A DNA stretch of 64,000 nt from Cynocephalus volans (lineage: Eukaryota > Chordata > Mammalia > Dermoptera > Cynocephalidae). The DNA lies in contig NC_084471.1 of the NCBI RefSeq assembly GCF_027409185.1, positions 6,850,535 through 6,914,534 of the forward strand. The letters are read 5' to 3'. The position numbers were made by a program, and so were the translations under genes. The first letter of the stretch is position 1. The number at the start of each line of letters is the position of its first letter. The notes under the pieces were generated by a model. That model saw nothing but the letters and a program-made list of their open reading frames with translations, ran no database searches and was not told where the DNA came from. This document shows positions 24,530 to 36,346 of the stretch, one piece after another.

Positions 24530-25000
24530 TTTTAACCAGCTTTATGGAAATAGAATTCATATTCCAAACAATTCACCCTTTTCAAGTATATAATTCAATG
24601 ACTTTAGTATATTCACAGAGTTGTGCGGCCATCACGACGACTGATTTAAGAACATTTCATCACCCCATGAAGAAACCCTGCAGCCATGAGTGGTCATTCT
24701 CTGTTCTCCCAGCCCCTGGCTACCACTTTTTGTCTCTATGGATTTGCCTATTCTGGATATTTTATACAAATGGAATCACACTATATTTATCTTTTTGCAA
24801 CTAGATTCTTTCCCAGAGCATAATGTTTTCAAGGTTCATCCATATTGTAGAATGCACCAGTACTTCATTCCTTTTCATTGCCGAATAGCATTCCATTGTA
24901 CGGATTACCGTATTCTGTCTGTCCATTCATCGGTTACTGGACCTTTGGGCTGTTTCCACTTCATGGCAATTATAAATAATGAACAGAGGGCTAGTGTAAC
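24530..25000 (-). mobile_element. L1 LINE 3' fragment
   Basis: Same region of L1 as 14890-15375 and also reversed: 'caaggttcatccatattgta', 'gccgaatagcattccattgt', 'tgtctgtccattcatcggtt'. Confidence 0.85.
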
Positions 25001-26049
25001 CTCAAACAAACACAAGTCTCCTTCAGTAACAACTTGATCCTTCTGATCAAGCCAGCTCAGTGTTTACAAAAAGAATACTCTTTTTTCCAAGAGAGCTTCT
25101 AAACAAGAAAATTAAGAGCAGTATAAAAGCAGGGCTCTAAGAAGGAAAAACTAAATAATAACTGTAGAAATGGGTCCTTTCAATGAGGCCCAAGCAAAAA
25201 AAATAAAAAACACCCAGCTGCACACAATAAGATTGAAATTCTCTGTGCTGCTCCAACAAAATTTCAAATCATTAAAATCTCATTATACTAATAATACGTT
25301 TTCTAGATACATTTAACTCAAACACTCTCTTCCCCTAACAAACAGCAGAACTTCTCAGAAGCAGCAGCGCAGGGTGTTAGAAGATGCCGGGACAGCTCCC
25401 AGGGTGGCGTGTCTTCCCGTGCCATCTCTGCAAGTGCCTGCAGTCTGGACCACGTCAGCCGACAGGCAGAGAGGGCAGTCTGCTGGATGGATGAGCCACA
25501 TTGCTCCTGAGTTCCCATCCCTTCACTTCAGTTCTTTCTCTCAAGTTTTCTTAAATGAAAGCAACTACCCAAATATGTCCTGTGGCCTCATCATATTTTG
25601 ATTAGTTCTGTTCACTGACCACCAGCCCATCCCCTGGTCTTCTCTTCTTGCATTTTTCTCTCGCTGATGGGTAAAGTGCGAGTGGCAGTTGTGGGAATAA
25701 AGCACGGGGACGAGATGCTAATGGGAACGAAAGCTGACACCATGTAGGGCTTATTATGTGTTAGGGCCAGTCATTTTCTCCCTTTTTTTGGCAGCTGGCT
25801 GGTACAGAGCCCAGCAGGACCAGTTCGAAGCCATGCAGTTTGGCCCCAAGATCGGTGCCCCTAACCATGATGCTAGCCTTCCTCTTGCTGACTGAGCAAA
25901 TACTCAGTGGCCACTTTCAACAGCTGAAGAACATTTCTCATCACTGTCTCCCAGTGCAAAGGCGACACACCACAACCCAGGGGCCCAGGCGAGCAGGAAG
26001 ACAGGCACCGAGGCAACAACCTCACGAAGGAACACTTGGACATGGTGCT
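25001..26049. other. Unassigned intronic sequence
   Basis: A short SINE-like scrap ('ggcagctggctggtacagag', near 25790) lacks boxes and a target duplication. Nothing else recognised. Confidence 0.4.
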
Positions 26050-26290
26050 AAAAGTGGGCAGAGAGGAACCCCAGCCCTGCTGGAGGAGGGACACTTCAAC
26101 TGTCAGGACAGAACGGTGCTGGAGCAGAGGGAACAGCATACGTGAGGGCTCTGAGCCAAGGAAGCTGAGCAAAGACCCCATGGCTGGGCTGCGGGAGAGA
26201 AAGGCCAAGAGCCAGGCAGGGCACTGGACAGCCAGTGGGACTCTGGGCTTGGCCCTGGAGCAGCACAAAGCCACCGGGTTCTGTTCTCTC
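26050..26290 (-). repeat. L2 LINE fragment, diverged
   Basis: 'gagcagagggaacagcatac' and 'aagagccaggcagggcactg' resemble the reverse of L2 upstream of its 3' end. Confidence 0.45.
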
Positions 26291-26469
26291 TATAAATGCC
26301 AACGAGTCCCTTCAGCGTTAATGGATGTCCTTTGTCTCCTCCGGTGCATCTTCTTGACACTGGGGCTGAGTGCAGCTGAAATGCCAGGAGCAGATCGGTT
26401 TCTTAGGTGCCAGCTGGAAAGAAGATTTCTCCCACCTGAATCACTCTCCCAGTGTAGCAAGGCCAGTGG

Positions 26470-26665
26470 CAGTTAAGAGCCTGACCGCCTGGGCTTCAAT
26501 CTCACCTGCTGCTGGTGTGACCTCGCACCACTGCAAGCCTCTGTTTGCTCATCTGCAAAATGGGAATAACCACATAATACCTACTCCCCAGCCTGGAGCG
26601 AGGCGTAAACAAGGAAACAGTGCACGAAGTGTCTAGCACAGTACCTGGAACATCACAAGTACCCC
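26470..26665 (+). repeat. MIR SINE
   Basis: 'cagttaagagcctgaccgcc', 'ctcatctgcaaaatgggaat' and 'tgtctagcacagtacctgga' follow MIR order. Confidence 0.85.
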
Positions 26666-28017
26666 CAAAAGTCTTAGCCACCACGTGACTATTATGTACT
26701 CCATTCTGGCTTTTTCTTAGATTCTTCTTTTAACTTTTTCCCTCACATCTATTAATCTATTAAGCCTGCATATATGAAGTATGGATTCATTCAGGTCTTA
26801 CTCTAAAACACTATATTAATTTTCAAAAATCAGAAAAAAGAAAGGGATGAAGACATTTCAAATTAAGCTTTGGGCAAGATGTCCCTCAAATTTCATTTAT
26901 ACCAAAATTAAATTACAAACCTATTTGCACTCCAGACACTGCCCCAGACTTTTCCCCTTTCTCCAGGCTGCTCAGAGGACGCTCATATCCACACAGAACC
27001 TGGTCAGGTCCAGCTCCCTGGAGTCTGGAATAACTTGAGAAGCGGCAATGACAGATGGACACAGACCCACTTAGACACACAGCTGCTTTGAGTATGTCTT
27101 ACTGGAGCAAGCAATAAGCAAGCCCCAGGAGTTACAAAATTTTCTCACCCTCTTTAACTTTTTAGTAACTTAAAGTCTAGATCTTTTGGAATTTCTTCCT
27201 TTCAGATAAAAGGAAGTATGAAAACACATAACTTTTTGAAAGAACATGTGTACACTATTAATGTGGTGTTAGTTGGGAACACCAATACTGCTGACCCATT
27301 CTGGTTGACTGGTAAGTAAGGGTTCTAAGACCAAAATCAAGCTCATCATATCAAAATGTCTCAGCTCAAAGGAGCATACGTTCAACTACAACACACAAGG
27401 ACAAGAAGCTTGCCTTGCATTCTCATTCCTTGGGCTGGCGAGCAAGCACCAGCAGAGACCACGGTGGCCGAGAGCACCTCCCGATGCCCACCTGAGGTGG
27501 TCTCGCATTCCAGGCACGCGGCATTCCAGCTCAGAGACACGCGCACTCTGCAAACACTAGCAAAACGTCACTCTGCAGTGCGCCCCTCAAAAGAGTAAAG
27601 GGAATGCTCCCTAGCCACAGCAGGCTGGGAAAAGAGTTGAGATACCAGTGTCCTCAGTGCAAAGATTTTAAGGCTTTGTGCATCTTTGTTACCAACAGCC
27701 AATCGGCTGCTGCATGGAACACAATGGGAACTTAGCAGCCAGTGCTGCTGAAATGATGCGGTGCCAGTGTGGAAAAGGGCTTCCACTCCAGGGATGACAA
27801 CACACAGCAATTAACCCTCCACACACACTGGTAGTGTGGCTCAATGGTCCCAGCGTTCTTATCCCCGGAGCCCAGGCAGCCTCACAATCCTTCTCAACAC
27901 AGAGTTAGGTAGTCATAAATCGAGCCGTTTGCTCTCGAGTGGAAACCAACGTGCCACTTCTGTTCTTCCACTAACCAGCTCTGGAGTCTGGTGTCTACGT
28001 CAATACCCTTATCTGTC
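26666..28017. other. Unassigned, AT-richer intronic sequence
   Basis: No repeat family, exon or RNA gene recognised. Confidence 0.5.
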
Positions 28018-28220
28018 AACACTTATCAATAGCTAAAGCTTATTGGGTGCTCGCTCAAGTGCTGATATGGCTTCACCTCCTTCACTGAATTTTATCCTCA
28101 CATCATCTAAGAGATAAGTGCTGCTATGATACCCACAGGATGGTCAGGAGCAGAGAGGCTTAGAGGATTAAGTAGCAGATCCATGGAACAAGGACGTGAG
28201 CTCCCCCTCCCTGCTGTGCA
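28018..28220 (-). repeat. MIR SINE
   Basis: 'aattttatcctcacatcatc' and 'ggagcagagaggcttagagg' fit reverse MIR. A second weak reverse MIR piece may follow at about 28295-28390. Confidence 0.7.
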
Positions 28221-29864
28221 GCCTCCGGGTGACCTACTGACAATCAGCAAAAAGTCACCAGCTCAGAAACCCAGACCTGGGATCTGCCCCACAATTCCCT
28301 GCATGACAGATGACAAAATGAGGCCCCAACGCTTTAAAACACACAGCCTCAGAGGGCGCGCTTGGTCCCCAGAGCCAGACACTCTCAGCTGGAGCATCAG
28401 AGCAGGCAGAAAATTAAAGGACTCTTCTGGTTTCCCAGGGCTGGTCAAGTTATTCCTCAGATGCTGGGACCCTAGAAGCCAGACAATGCCAGAAACTGCT
28501 GATCATTTCCCGTTTTTCCTGTAAGCAGAAGGAAGTCTCTCTTTTGAATATGAATTGAGAAGTATCTCAATGCAAATGCCACCAAAAACTTCTAGAATTG
28601 ATTGCATTATGTCTACGTTCTTTTACTCCAACAGCAATTAGTACAGATAAGCAGATTAACACTGCTGGGCCAACATATGTTTATCATGTGCTCCTAAGCT
28701 TAGCATGTTTTTCAGCCTCTATGTCATGTAATAAGTAGCACATATACTCATGAGAAGATATATTTTTCATCTGAAACCCAAAAAGTAAAGTGTACAGCTA
28801 ATGCAAAGAGAAATGTTTTCTTAGGGTACATCTTTTATGCGATGGAACCACATATTTGAAAAGAAGAAAATAGCTAGGTAAAGGTAGCCACCCTTTGCCA
28901 ACCACAGCAGGGGGAACCGATCAACTAAAGCACTTTAAAGCCACTCACAGCAGGTGCACACACACTTACATCGTATAAACATCCCCTAATTATTCTGATG
29001 ACTGGACAGGGACGCAATGGTAAGCAGCTTCAGGATGTGCTATAAATATTAATTCCATGGACGTGAGGCAGGAATTCAAAGCAGAGCGTCTCTAATGAGT
29101 GTGGGGTTGCCAAGGCAATTTGATTTTTTGGAAGGTTCCTAACCGTGGTGCTGGAGATGCACAGAGGGTTCGCTACTTCTCAGGGACCGCCAGGCACGGA
29201 AAGGTGGGTAACTAAGGGTTCTCACTCTCTGGGCCAAGCATCGCCCTCCCCACTTTCCTGAAGCAAAGTTTCCTAGGGATTTTACCAGGCCACCAAGAAA
29301 AAAGCTCAGTGGGGTGCAAGTCTACTGTGCTCCCCCCGGATGACAGAATGTGACAGTGGAACACACAATGAGAAATGCAGGATTTGAAGATTATCATCAG
29401 AATAATAATCAAAGGAAATTTAGCTAAGCCACACCAAGCCGCCCTGAAAGCCACTCACTTCCTCTCAGCCAGGGAGAGGAAAAACAGACGAATGATTTCC
29501 AGTGAGTTCCACCCCGCCTCCCTAAGGAGTGTTTTACAACACAGGAGCTGGACAGAGTCACACATAACCCAACGTTCCTTTTCTTCATGGACCAAGAGCT
29601 GTCCCTTGTCCCCCAAATGGAGGCAGCCTCTGCTCAAAGGAGCTTTTGGAATTGTTTTTCTCTTTCTTGGCCATTCTGCAGAGAGGCTCACAACCCAATG
29701 GTTCCAAATAGGACCACCAATGACACCTCTTTCCCATAGAACATTCTAGAAACCACAGTGTACATGACCCCAGACCCTCATCTGTTCACATCCCTTCACT
29801 TAGTACCAGCCACGCTCTTTCCCTTCTCATTGGCTAAGTCGACTCAACCTTAACCAGATTCTGC
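28221..29864. other. Unassigned intronic sequence
   Basis: No repeat or exon recognised over about 1.5 kb. This is the longest stretch of intron with no visible transposon and a reasonable place to look for conserved non-coding elements. Confidence 0.45.
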
Positions 29865-29876
29865 AGGTAACTTTCT

Positions 29877-29975
29877 TTTTTTTTTTTTTAAAAGATAACT
29901 GGTAAGGGGATCTTAACCCTTGACTTGGTGGTGTTAGCACCATGCTCTCCCAAGTGAGCCACGGGCCAGCCCTGT
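29877..29975 (-). repeat. tRNA-derived SINE, monomer-length
   Basis: Perfect 12-bp target duplication aggtaactttct (29865-29876 and 29976-29987). T-run at 29877-29889, the reverse B box 'ggatcttaaccc' and the reverse A-box head 'tgagccacgggccagccc'. Confidence 0.95.
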
Positions 29976-29987
29976 AGGTAACTTTCT

Positions 29988-30489
29988 GAGGGCCCTGTGT
30001 ACCATCAACGGGATCACGTTAGCAAACAGAGGGGCCTGGGAGTGAGAAGGATCCCAAAAATCCTCCCTCCCAGGCCCAAGGAGACCAAACTCTTTACAAA
30101 TCCTTTTCCTATATATTGCCATGAAGAAAGATACCATTCCATCTCTTATGTTTAAAGGTAAGTGTGAGAGGGGCTGTTGAGATCTGCTAGAAAACAGTGT
30201 GCAGAAATCACTTCCAAGCCACGATCTCTGCCAACCAGTTCCTGGTGCAAAAATGTTCTGACCAGCTGCAAACCCCACCACCTGCATAGGTGAGCCAGCT
30301 CTCAAGCATGCCCCTCCAAGGAAAGGAAGCAGCCTGTCCCGAGACCAGCAATCAAGAGATGCTGGAGATCTGTCTCTATGCAAAAGGCCTTCATTTCCAG
30401 AACAGCCTCCTGGCCACCTCTTCTGCACCCAGTCCTGCAGCTGCGCCCCTCTCAAGAGTCCTCAGAAGTGCTGCTTCTTCCCAGCCCCA
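29988..30489. other. Unassigned intronic sequence
   Basis: Nothing recognised. Confidence 0.45.
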
Positions 30490-30960
30490 CCAGCACTGCC
30501 TGGCTTAGGCAGACCTCCTGTGCCCACCTGCATGCCCTGACTCCTCACTGGTCACCCATTCCCATCCATTCCACACTGCAGCCTCCGGGACTTTCTAACG
30601 CATGTCCTCAAGATCGGTCACTCCTGCTTAACCCCCGTGAGGGCTCCTGCTAACTCCACGTGCCGAGGATGACAGGGCCCATGACCTCTCCAGCCTCCCT
30701 CCGTGGCTGACCATGGCCCACACACCACACCACGGCCCAGCCACCGGGAGTCGCCTGCACTTCCTGAAAGGGCCTTGTTGGGGTCTCCCCCAGGGCCCCC
30801 TCCCCCTCTCCTCTGGCTAATTTCCTGCCATCCTTTATACTCATGTGATTTCCCCCATGGGTCTCAGTCCCCAAACCTGCCCACCCCTGCCTCCCCATCA
30901 GACTGCACTATCCTGAGCACAGGGGCTGGTGGGTGAAGATCTGCTGAGGGAATGGGGCAG
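30490..30960 (+). repeat. L2 LINE fragment, diverged
   Basis: 'gggcccatgacctctccagc', then 'tgcacttcctgaaagggcct' and a final 'ctatcctgagcacaggggct' fit forward L2 order from the ORF2 end to the 3' UTR. Confidence 0.5.
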
Positions 30961-31575
30961 AGGGTGAGGTCCCTGGTACGTCTGTGGTCACAGCCACACT
31001 TCCTTTCACTGGTTCCTTACACTCCAAGCTCCAGGGTACCCCCTCCCTCTGGCATCCTGTGACAGACGGGACAGCTGGCCTTCCCCTGCCCCTTCCTAGC
31101 CATGACCCACTGTGATTCAGAGCAGACTGCATTTCTTGTCAGCATTCACACACTGATTAAATTCCAGAAGTTTCCCAGTGCTTCTCCCATAGCAGCTCTC
31201 CACCACCTGGGGGGCTCTGCCAAAGCCACATTCATCTCCCACCACTAGGAATTTGCCCCCCCATCCCCCCACTCACCAGGTGGCTCTCATGTTTGTACCA
31301 CACCTGCCTGTAACTGGCTGGGCTGGACATACGTGCCTGGCCCGAGTGGGTCGAGTGGATTCTCCCTCTAAAGGAACTGAATCGAGAACCCCAAACGCTG
31401 GGAGCTGGGCCCAGGGCGCAGTGGCCCAGGGCGCATTGGCCCAAGGTGCATTGACAGTGGGGCTCGGGGGCATTCCCAGACTGGCGGTTGAGGCCCCTCA
31501 GTGGCATGGGCTTCTCTGACATCTGGCTATTCAATCTTCTCTTGGAGCTCTTAAAACACTTCAAAAAAAAAAAAT
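30961..31575. other. Unassigned intronic sequence
   Basis: A small local duplication, 'cagggcgcagtggcc / cagggcgcattggcc / caaggtgcattgaca', lies at about 31412-31456. No exon. Confidence 0.5.
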
Positions 31576-31803
31576 AGTGGTTCCCCCACCCCAGCACTGC
31601 TGTCCAACATTTGGGGCCAGATGATTCATTGTTGTGGGGCACTGCAAGATGCCCTGTGAATTGCAACATGTTGGCCAGCATCCCTAGCCTCCATCCCACT
31701 ACATGCTAGTAGCACCCCCACCCCAGGCGTGACAACCATAAGTGTCTCCAGACACTGCCAAAGTCTGCTGGGGGGCCAGAATCACCCTAGTTGAGAAACA
31801 CTG
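31576..31803 (+). mobile_element. hAT-type MITE
   Basis: Inverted ends 'agtggttcccccaccc' at left and 'gttgagaaacactg' at right. The interior 'gattcattgttgtggggcac' and 'gacaaccataagtgtctcca' is a common non-autonomous hAT family. Family name not assigned. Confidence 0.75.
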
Positions 31804-31829
31804 GCTTAAACTGCCATGAAGTAGCTACT

Positions 31830-31935
31830 GGGAAAGGTCTATTTCCTCAGCTATAAAATGGGGGAGGAGTCCTACCTTTCAGGGCTAAATTAAATAACAC
31901 GTGCATCTGGGTATTCTTATTACAGAGCAGTGTTT
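31830..31935 (+). repeat. MIR SINE fragment
   Basis: 'ttcctcagctataaaatggg' and 'gggctaaattaaataacacg' follow MIR order. Confidence 0.7.
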
Positions 31936-32143
31936 AAGTGTCCTGGTGTTTGGACAACTCGGCTTCTGCACATCAATGGTTCCATGTAAAAGACAGTGTG
32001 ATCGGATGGGAGGTTAGGGCTTTAAAATTTCTCTCCTGGGAGTGATTTAAAGGCCACATGGAAATGTAATTCTTGCAGCTCCCTAGTGTTTTCTGCAGAT
32101 CTAGTTCATGGGGTCTCCAACTCGCTCACTTCCCACTATTTCT

Positions 32144-32294
32144 TTTTTTTTTTTTTTTTTTTTTTGTCGTTTTTTCGTGACCGGCACTCAGCCAGTGAGT
32201 GCACTGGTCAGTCCTATATAGGATCCGAACCCGCGGCGGGAGCGTTGCCGCTCTCCCAGCACAGCACTCTACCAAGTGCGCCACGGGCTCGGCC
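32144..32294 (-). repeat. tRNA-derived SINE, long 'cgagcccgtggcgcac' type
   Basis: A perfect 17-bp target duplication (cacttcccactatttct) at 32127-32143 and 32295-32311, with a nearly pure T-run at 32141-32165. Reading in reverse, the head 'gggccgagcccgtggcgcac' and a GC-rich anticodon arm differ from the Ile-type units, and a second unit follows a 'cctatatagga' linker, so this is a distinct subfamily. The perfect duplication suggests a young insertion. Confidence 0.9.
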
Positions 32295-32339
32295 CACTTC
32301 CCACTATTTCTACATCGGATGCTTGTAAGACATCAGGTT

Positions 32340-33550
32340 CAAGAGAAGGGAAAGACGAGCCACAGACTGGGATGAAATATTTGCAAAACACACATCTGAC
32401 AAAGGACTTGTATCCAAAATACAGAGAGGACTCTTTCAACTCAACATTAAGAAAACTGAACAACCCTACTAAAAAGTGGGCCAAAGACCTTAACAGACGC
32501 CTCACCAAAGAAGATACGCAGATAACAAGTGAGCACACGAAAAGACGCTCCACACCACACTCCCTTATGAAATGCAGACTAAACGATGAGATGCCACCAC
32601 GGCCACGTGGCCAAAATCCAGAACGCTGACAACACCAAACGCTGGTGAGGGTGCGGAGCAGCGGGAACGCTCGTGCAGTGCCGGCGGGAATGCAGCGTGG
32701 CGCAGCCCTTCTGGAAGATGGTTTGGACATCTCTTATAAAGCTGAAAAAACATACTCGTACCATGCCATCCGGCAAGCGTGCTCCTTAACCTTTACCCAA
32801 ATGAACTGGAAACTTGGGGACTAGCCAGTTAGCTCACTTGGGGAGAACACAGTGTTATGACACCAAGGTCAAAGGTTTGAATCCCTTTCCTGGCCAGCCT
32901 CCAAAAAATAAAAAATAAAAAAGAAGATGCAAAAAGAAAAGGAAATTTATGTCCACACAGAAATCTGCACACAGATGTTTATAACCCTCAGTTGCTTGTC
33001 CTTCAGCACGTGATGGATCAACAAAATGTGGCATGTCCAGACAGTGGGACATTACTCAGGAGCTAAGAAGATACGAGCAGTCAAGCCACAGAAAGACATG
33101 GAGGGACCTTAAATACATATTACTGAGTGAAAGAAGCCCATCTGAAAAGGCTACAGACTGTATGATTACAACTATATGACATTCTGGAAAAGACAAAACC
33201 GTGGAGACAATAAAAAAAAAAAAAATCAGTGGTTGACAGGGGTTGGGGGAAGGGAGGAGTAAATAGGCAGAGCAGAGCGGACTCAGGGCAGCGACACGAC
33301 ACTGTACAATACTATAAGTGTGGATCCACGTCACTACACATCTATCCAAATCCACAGAACCCTAGTGTAAACTACAGACTCTGGGTGACAATGACATGTC
33401 AATGCTGGTTCACAACTATAAAAAACGTACCATACCACCTGGGGATACTGATGGTGGGGGAGGCCAGTGGGGGTGCGAGAAGGGGTAGACGGGGAAGCTC
33501 TGTACTCTCTGCTCAGTTTTGCTGTGAACCTAAAACTGCTCTAAGAATAT
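32340..33550 (+). mobile_element. L1 LINE 3' end, interrupted by a SINE
   Basis: L1 ORF2 C-terminal and 3' UTR sequence: 'caaaggacttgtatccaaaa', 'tgaaatgcagactaaacgat', 'aaatgtggcatgtccagaca', 'tgctgtgaacctaaaactgc'. Frame breaks throughout. The SINE at 32817-32942 splits it, so the L1 is older. Confidence 0.9.
32817..32942 (+). repeat. tRNA-Ile-derived SINE, monomer, within L1
   Basis: 'gactagccagttagctcact' A-box region, 'caaaggtttgaatcc' B box, then an AT-rich tail with several (AAAAAT) units. The target duplication is weak (ggaaactt / ggaaattt). Confidence 0.85.
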
Positions 33551-33551
33551 A

Positions 33552-33595
33552 GTGTGCGTGTGTATATACTCATATATATGTGTGTGTGTATGTAT
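33552..33595 (+). repeat. (TG)n/(TA)n simple repeat
   Basis: Alternating purine-pyrimidine stretch of TG and TA dinucleotides directly after the L1 3' end. Confidence 0.85.
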
Positions 33596-33596
33596 C

Positions 33597-35184
33597 ATCT
33601 TTTTAAAAGCAGTCGGAATAGGAACCTCTGTAATGTTTTCTTCAGAAAAGGAGGGACAGAACCTCTGGATCTGGCTGCCCTGGTCCTGGAGGTTTCGGCT
33701 CTGTCTGAGAGATCTGCCATTCGTCACTGGTGTCTGATGTCTGGCGTCCGGGCCTGAGAGAGCAGAGCGGGCCTCTGGTGGCAAGAAGGAGGATCTGACT
33801 GTATCCGGCCCCTTTTGATCCAGGGCCTCACTGCCCCAGAGCTGGTTGTAGCCTCTAAGGACTGGAAGCAGCAGCTGTGGCTGTTCCCAGCCCCGCCCCC
33901 TGGCCACCGGACCTATGGGGTCTCTCGTCAGTGGTCACAAGGGTGACCTTGCCTGAGCGAGTCTTCCTCTATGCCTGCTCTTCCGAGCTCCAGTAAAGCT
34001 GAGCCCAAGATTCTAATCGTTGTCCTTTAATGTCCCCAGACTTTCTGGGGGGAATTGTGGGGGTTGTTAAGTGTTCCTTTCCATTTTCCCAAATGCCCAG
34101 TTAGTCCTAGTTCCCTTTTCTGAACTGGGCCACCACAAGACATGTCTCGGTGTCGCCTCCCGTAGAACATCAGCCTTAGTCACGCCGTGAACTTCATTCT
34201 CAGACATTTCCTGCACTGGTTCCTCCAAACCCCAGCACACCACAGTTCCACCTTCCCGGGAACACGACAGGACGCTTAACTCAAAATGTCCCTCCCTGCC
34301 TTGTCACACCCAGAGGCTGTGCCAGTCAGGGTGGGGTCGCATGCCCACCCAGGCTCCCCAACCTCCAGCTTCACCCGTGATCCCGTCCCCCTCCTCCACC
34401 TCCCCACCTCCCTCACAGAGTCCTCAACTCAGGAAAATGTCAGCGTCACATCGGCTCTCCTGAATCCACCACCAACCTTCTAAAAAAGAAAGAAATGGGG
34501 CCGACTGTGCAACTGGCAGGGCCCTGGAAAACTTCCCGAGTGGCCTCATGCTGGTCATTCCCTGGTAGGCAAATGAGCATAAGCTCCAAAGGCCCAACGT
34601 CAGGGCCAGGAGCTGCTCCAGCCCATGAATGGCCAGGAGGGCAAGTTGCCAAGGCAACAGGCCCGCAGAAACACTGGCGACTCTCAATTATTCAAGGCCT
34701 CATTGTCCAGGTTTTGCGCTTAGCCTCCCGTTCCTGCCTCCTCCACTTCCCAGACGGCCACACAGAAGCCACCCTGTCCTTCCAAGTCCAGCCCCTCCCT
34801 CCATTACTGCGTCTGAGTCCAGTCAGGCTTTGTGGCCTTCTGTTTGTATGGGGGACGCCAAAGGGTGCCAGGCACCGCACCTTGAGAAGCGAGGCAGGGG
34901 GCCCAGCTGACTCATCTCGCTCCTCCTGCTGTCTTCAGGCCCGCTCTGTCCAGGACAGCGTGCTTCACACTGCTGGCTTCTCGGTGCACTGCGATTCCAC
35001 CAGACCCGCCCTCAATTTTCCAGGCACACACTAGTTCACAAAAGCCAGGACCAGAAGCGCTTTACTTTGACACTTGGGACCAGTCCCTCGCTTCAGCTAT
35101 GTGTGTTCTTTGTGTTCCAAGAGCATAAACACAGCTCTAGAAAAAAGCTGCCCTAGTCCAGAACTCTCCATGTCCTTGCTATTC
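33597..35184. other. Unassigned intronic sequence
   Basis: About 1.6 kb with no repeat or exon recognised. An ORF of 179 codons (34495-35034, plus strand) has no family motif and opposes the PARVB direction. Confidence 0.45.
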
Positions 35185-35410
35185 TGTGAAAGACTCCTTT
35201 CTCTGGGTCCTTCTAGTCTCAACCCAAATATCACCTCCTCAGAGGCCTTCTCTGGACACTCCATCTGATGGCCCTGTGACATTTTCTTCACAGCACATGT
35301 CACCACAGAACTATGTGTGTGTTCATTCATTGCAACTCTGACTCCCCACTCCACGAAAGCACGAGCTTCCTCCCGCTTCTCTCTCAGGTCCCAGCAGTGC
35401 GCAGCCCACA
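35185..35410 (+). repeat. L2 LINE fragment
   Basis: 'aatatcacctcctcagaggc' and 'attttcttcacagcacatgt' are forward L2 landmarks in the right order. Confidence 0.8.
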
Positions 35411-35704
35411 GCCATGTCACTTCAGCCTGTAATTGTCCTAGGGCGTAAAGAGGAACCGAAATGATTTCTGGCAAGGGCAGTGACGCCTACGTGGGAGGAG
35501 ACACATTAGAGAGCCCTGGGAGAGGATGAGGTGTAAAGGGTGACTGCCAATCGGAGACGGGACAAATAGAGATTAATACAAGCCAGTGTGGGTCCCCCAG
35601 CATAAGGCCTGAGAAAAGAGTGGCCAGTTTGCTTGGAAATACTCAAGGAGACCTGCTGGAGGTGACAAGGCCCCACCCCCGGGAACTGATCATCCAATTT
35701 GGTA

Positions 35705-35935
35705 AAAAGCATCCCTGGGGGGAAATGCGTGGGGGAGCATGAATTCCCCTACCCCCTACACAATCCCTGGGGGCACACACATCCCCTAGAGGTAAATGTG
35801 TCACACGCGTCCCTGAGGTCACACGCGTCCCTGAGGGCACACGCCTCACTAGGAATACACACCTCCCATGGAAGAAATGAATGGGGTACATGCATCCCAG
35901 GGGGCACACTCATCCCTGGAGGCACGAGAAGCATT
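35705..35935. repeat. Degenerate minisatellite, about 18-19 bp unit
   Basis: Variants of 'cacacgcgtccctgaggt' recur, with two adjacent near-perfect copies at about 35799-35835 and weaker copies on both sides ('cacactcatccctggagg'). Its history is separate from the CCTG array. Confidence 0.7.
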
Positions 35936-36312
35936 TCCACGGATAAGTCAGGCTCCAGCGGTTTAAGGGAGTCATCCGCACGCCCCAGCTGGGGGGTTCG
36001 CAAGGTTGACCTGCCCGAGGCCAGCCCCGGGGCTCACCTGTCCCAGGGCCTGTTCTCCCCCGCAAGCACAACCCCGCTCCCCCCAGTCCGGAAGCTGCCG
36101 TAACGCACTGCTCCAGGGGAAGAAAGTCCCAGCCCAAACAAAGGGAAAATTCAGGAATGCAGCTCCCGGAGAGGAGAGGCCCCGGGAGCGGCAGAGCACG
36201 AGGCGCCAGGACTTCCATCCCTTGAAACTCCAGAAACTCAAAGATGCACGAGGAGAAGGGTGGATTTGCAGAACGAACTCCACCAGGGAAAGGTCCGTAG
36301 TCCTCGCTAGCA

Positions 36313-36314
36313 GG

Positions 36315-36346
<32 letters not shown>

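Noticed and set aside
25780..25870. SINE copy near 25790
   Set aside because: Only about 20 bases ('ggcagctggctggtacagag') resemble the SINE 3' end. The following sequence does not align and no clear target duplication was found.
35910..36283. CRISPR-like regular repeats near the minisatellite and array
   Set aside because: Repeats are directly tandem with no unique spacers of constant length, and the genome is mammalian.
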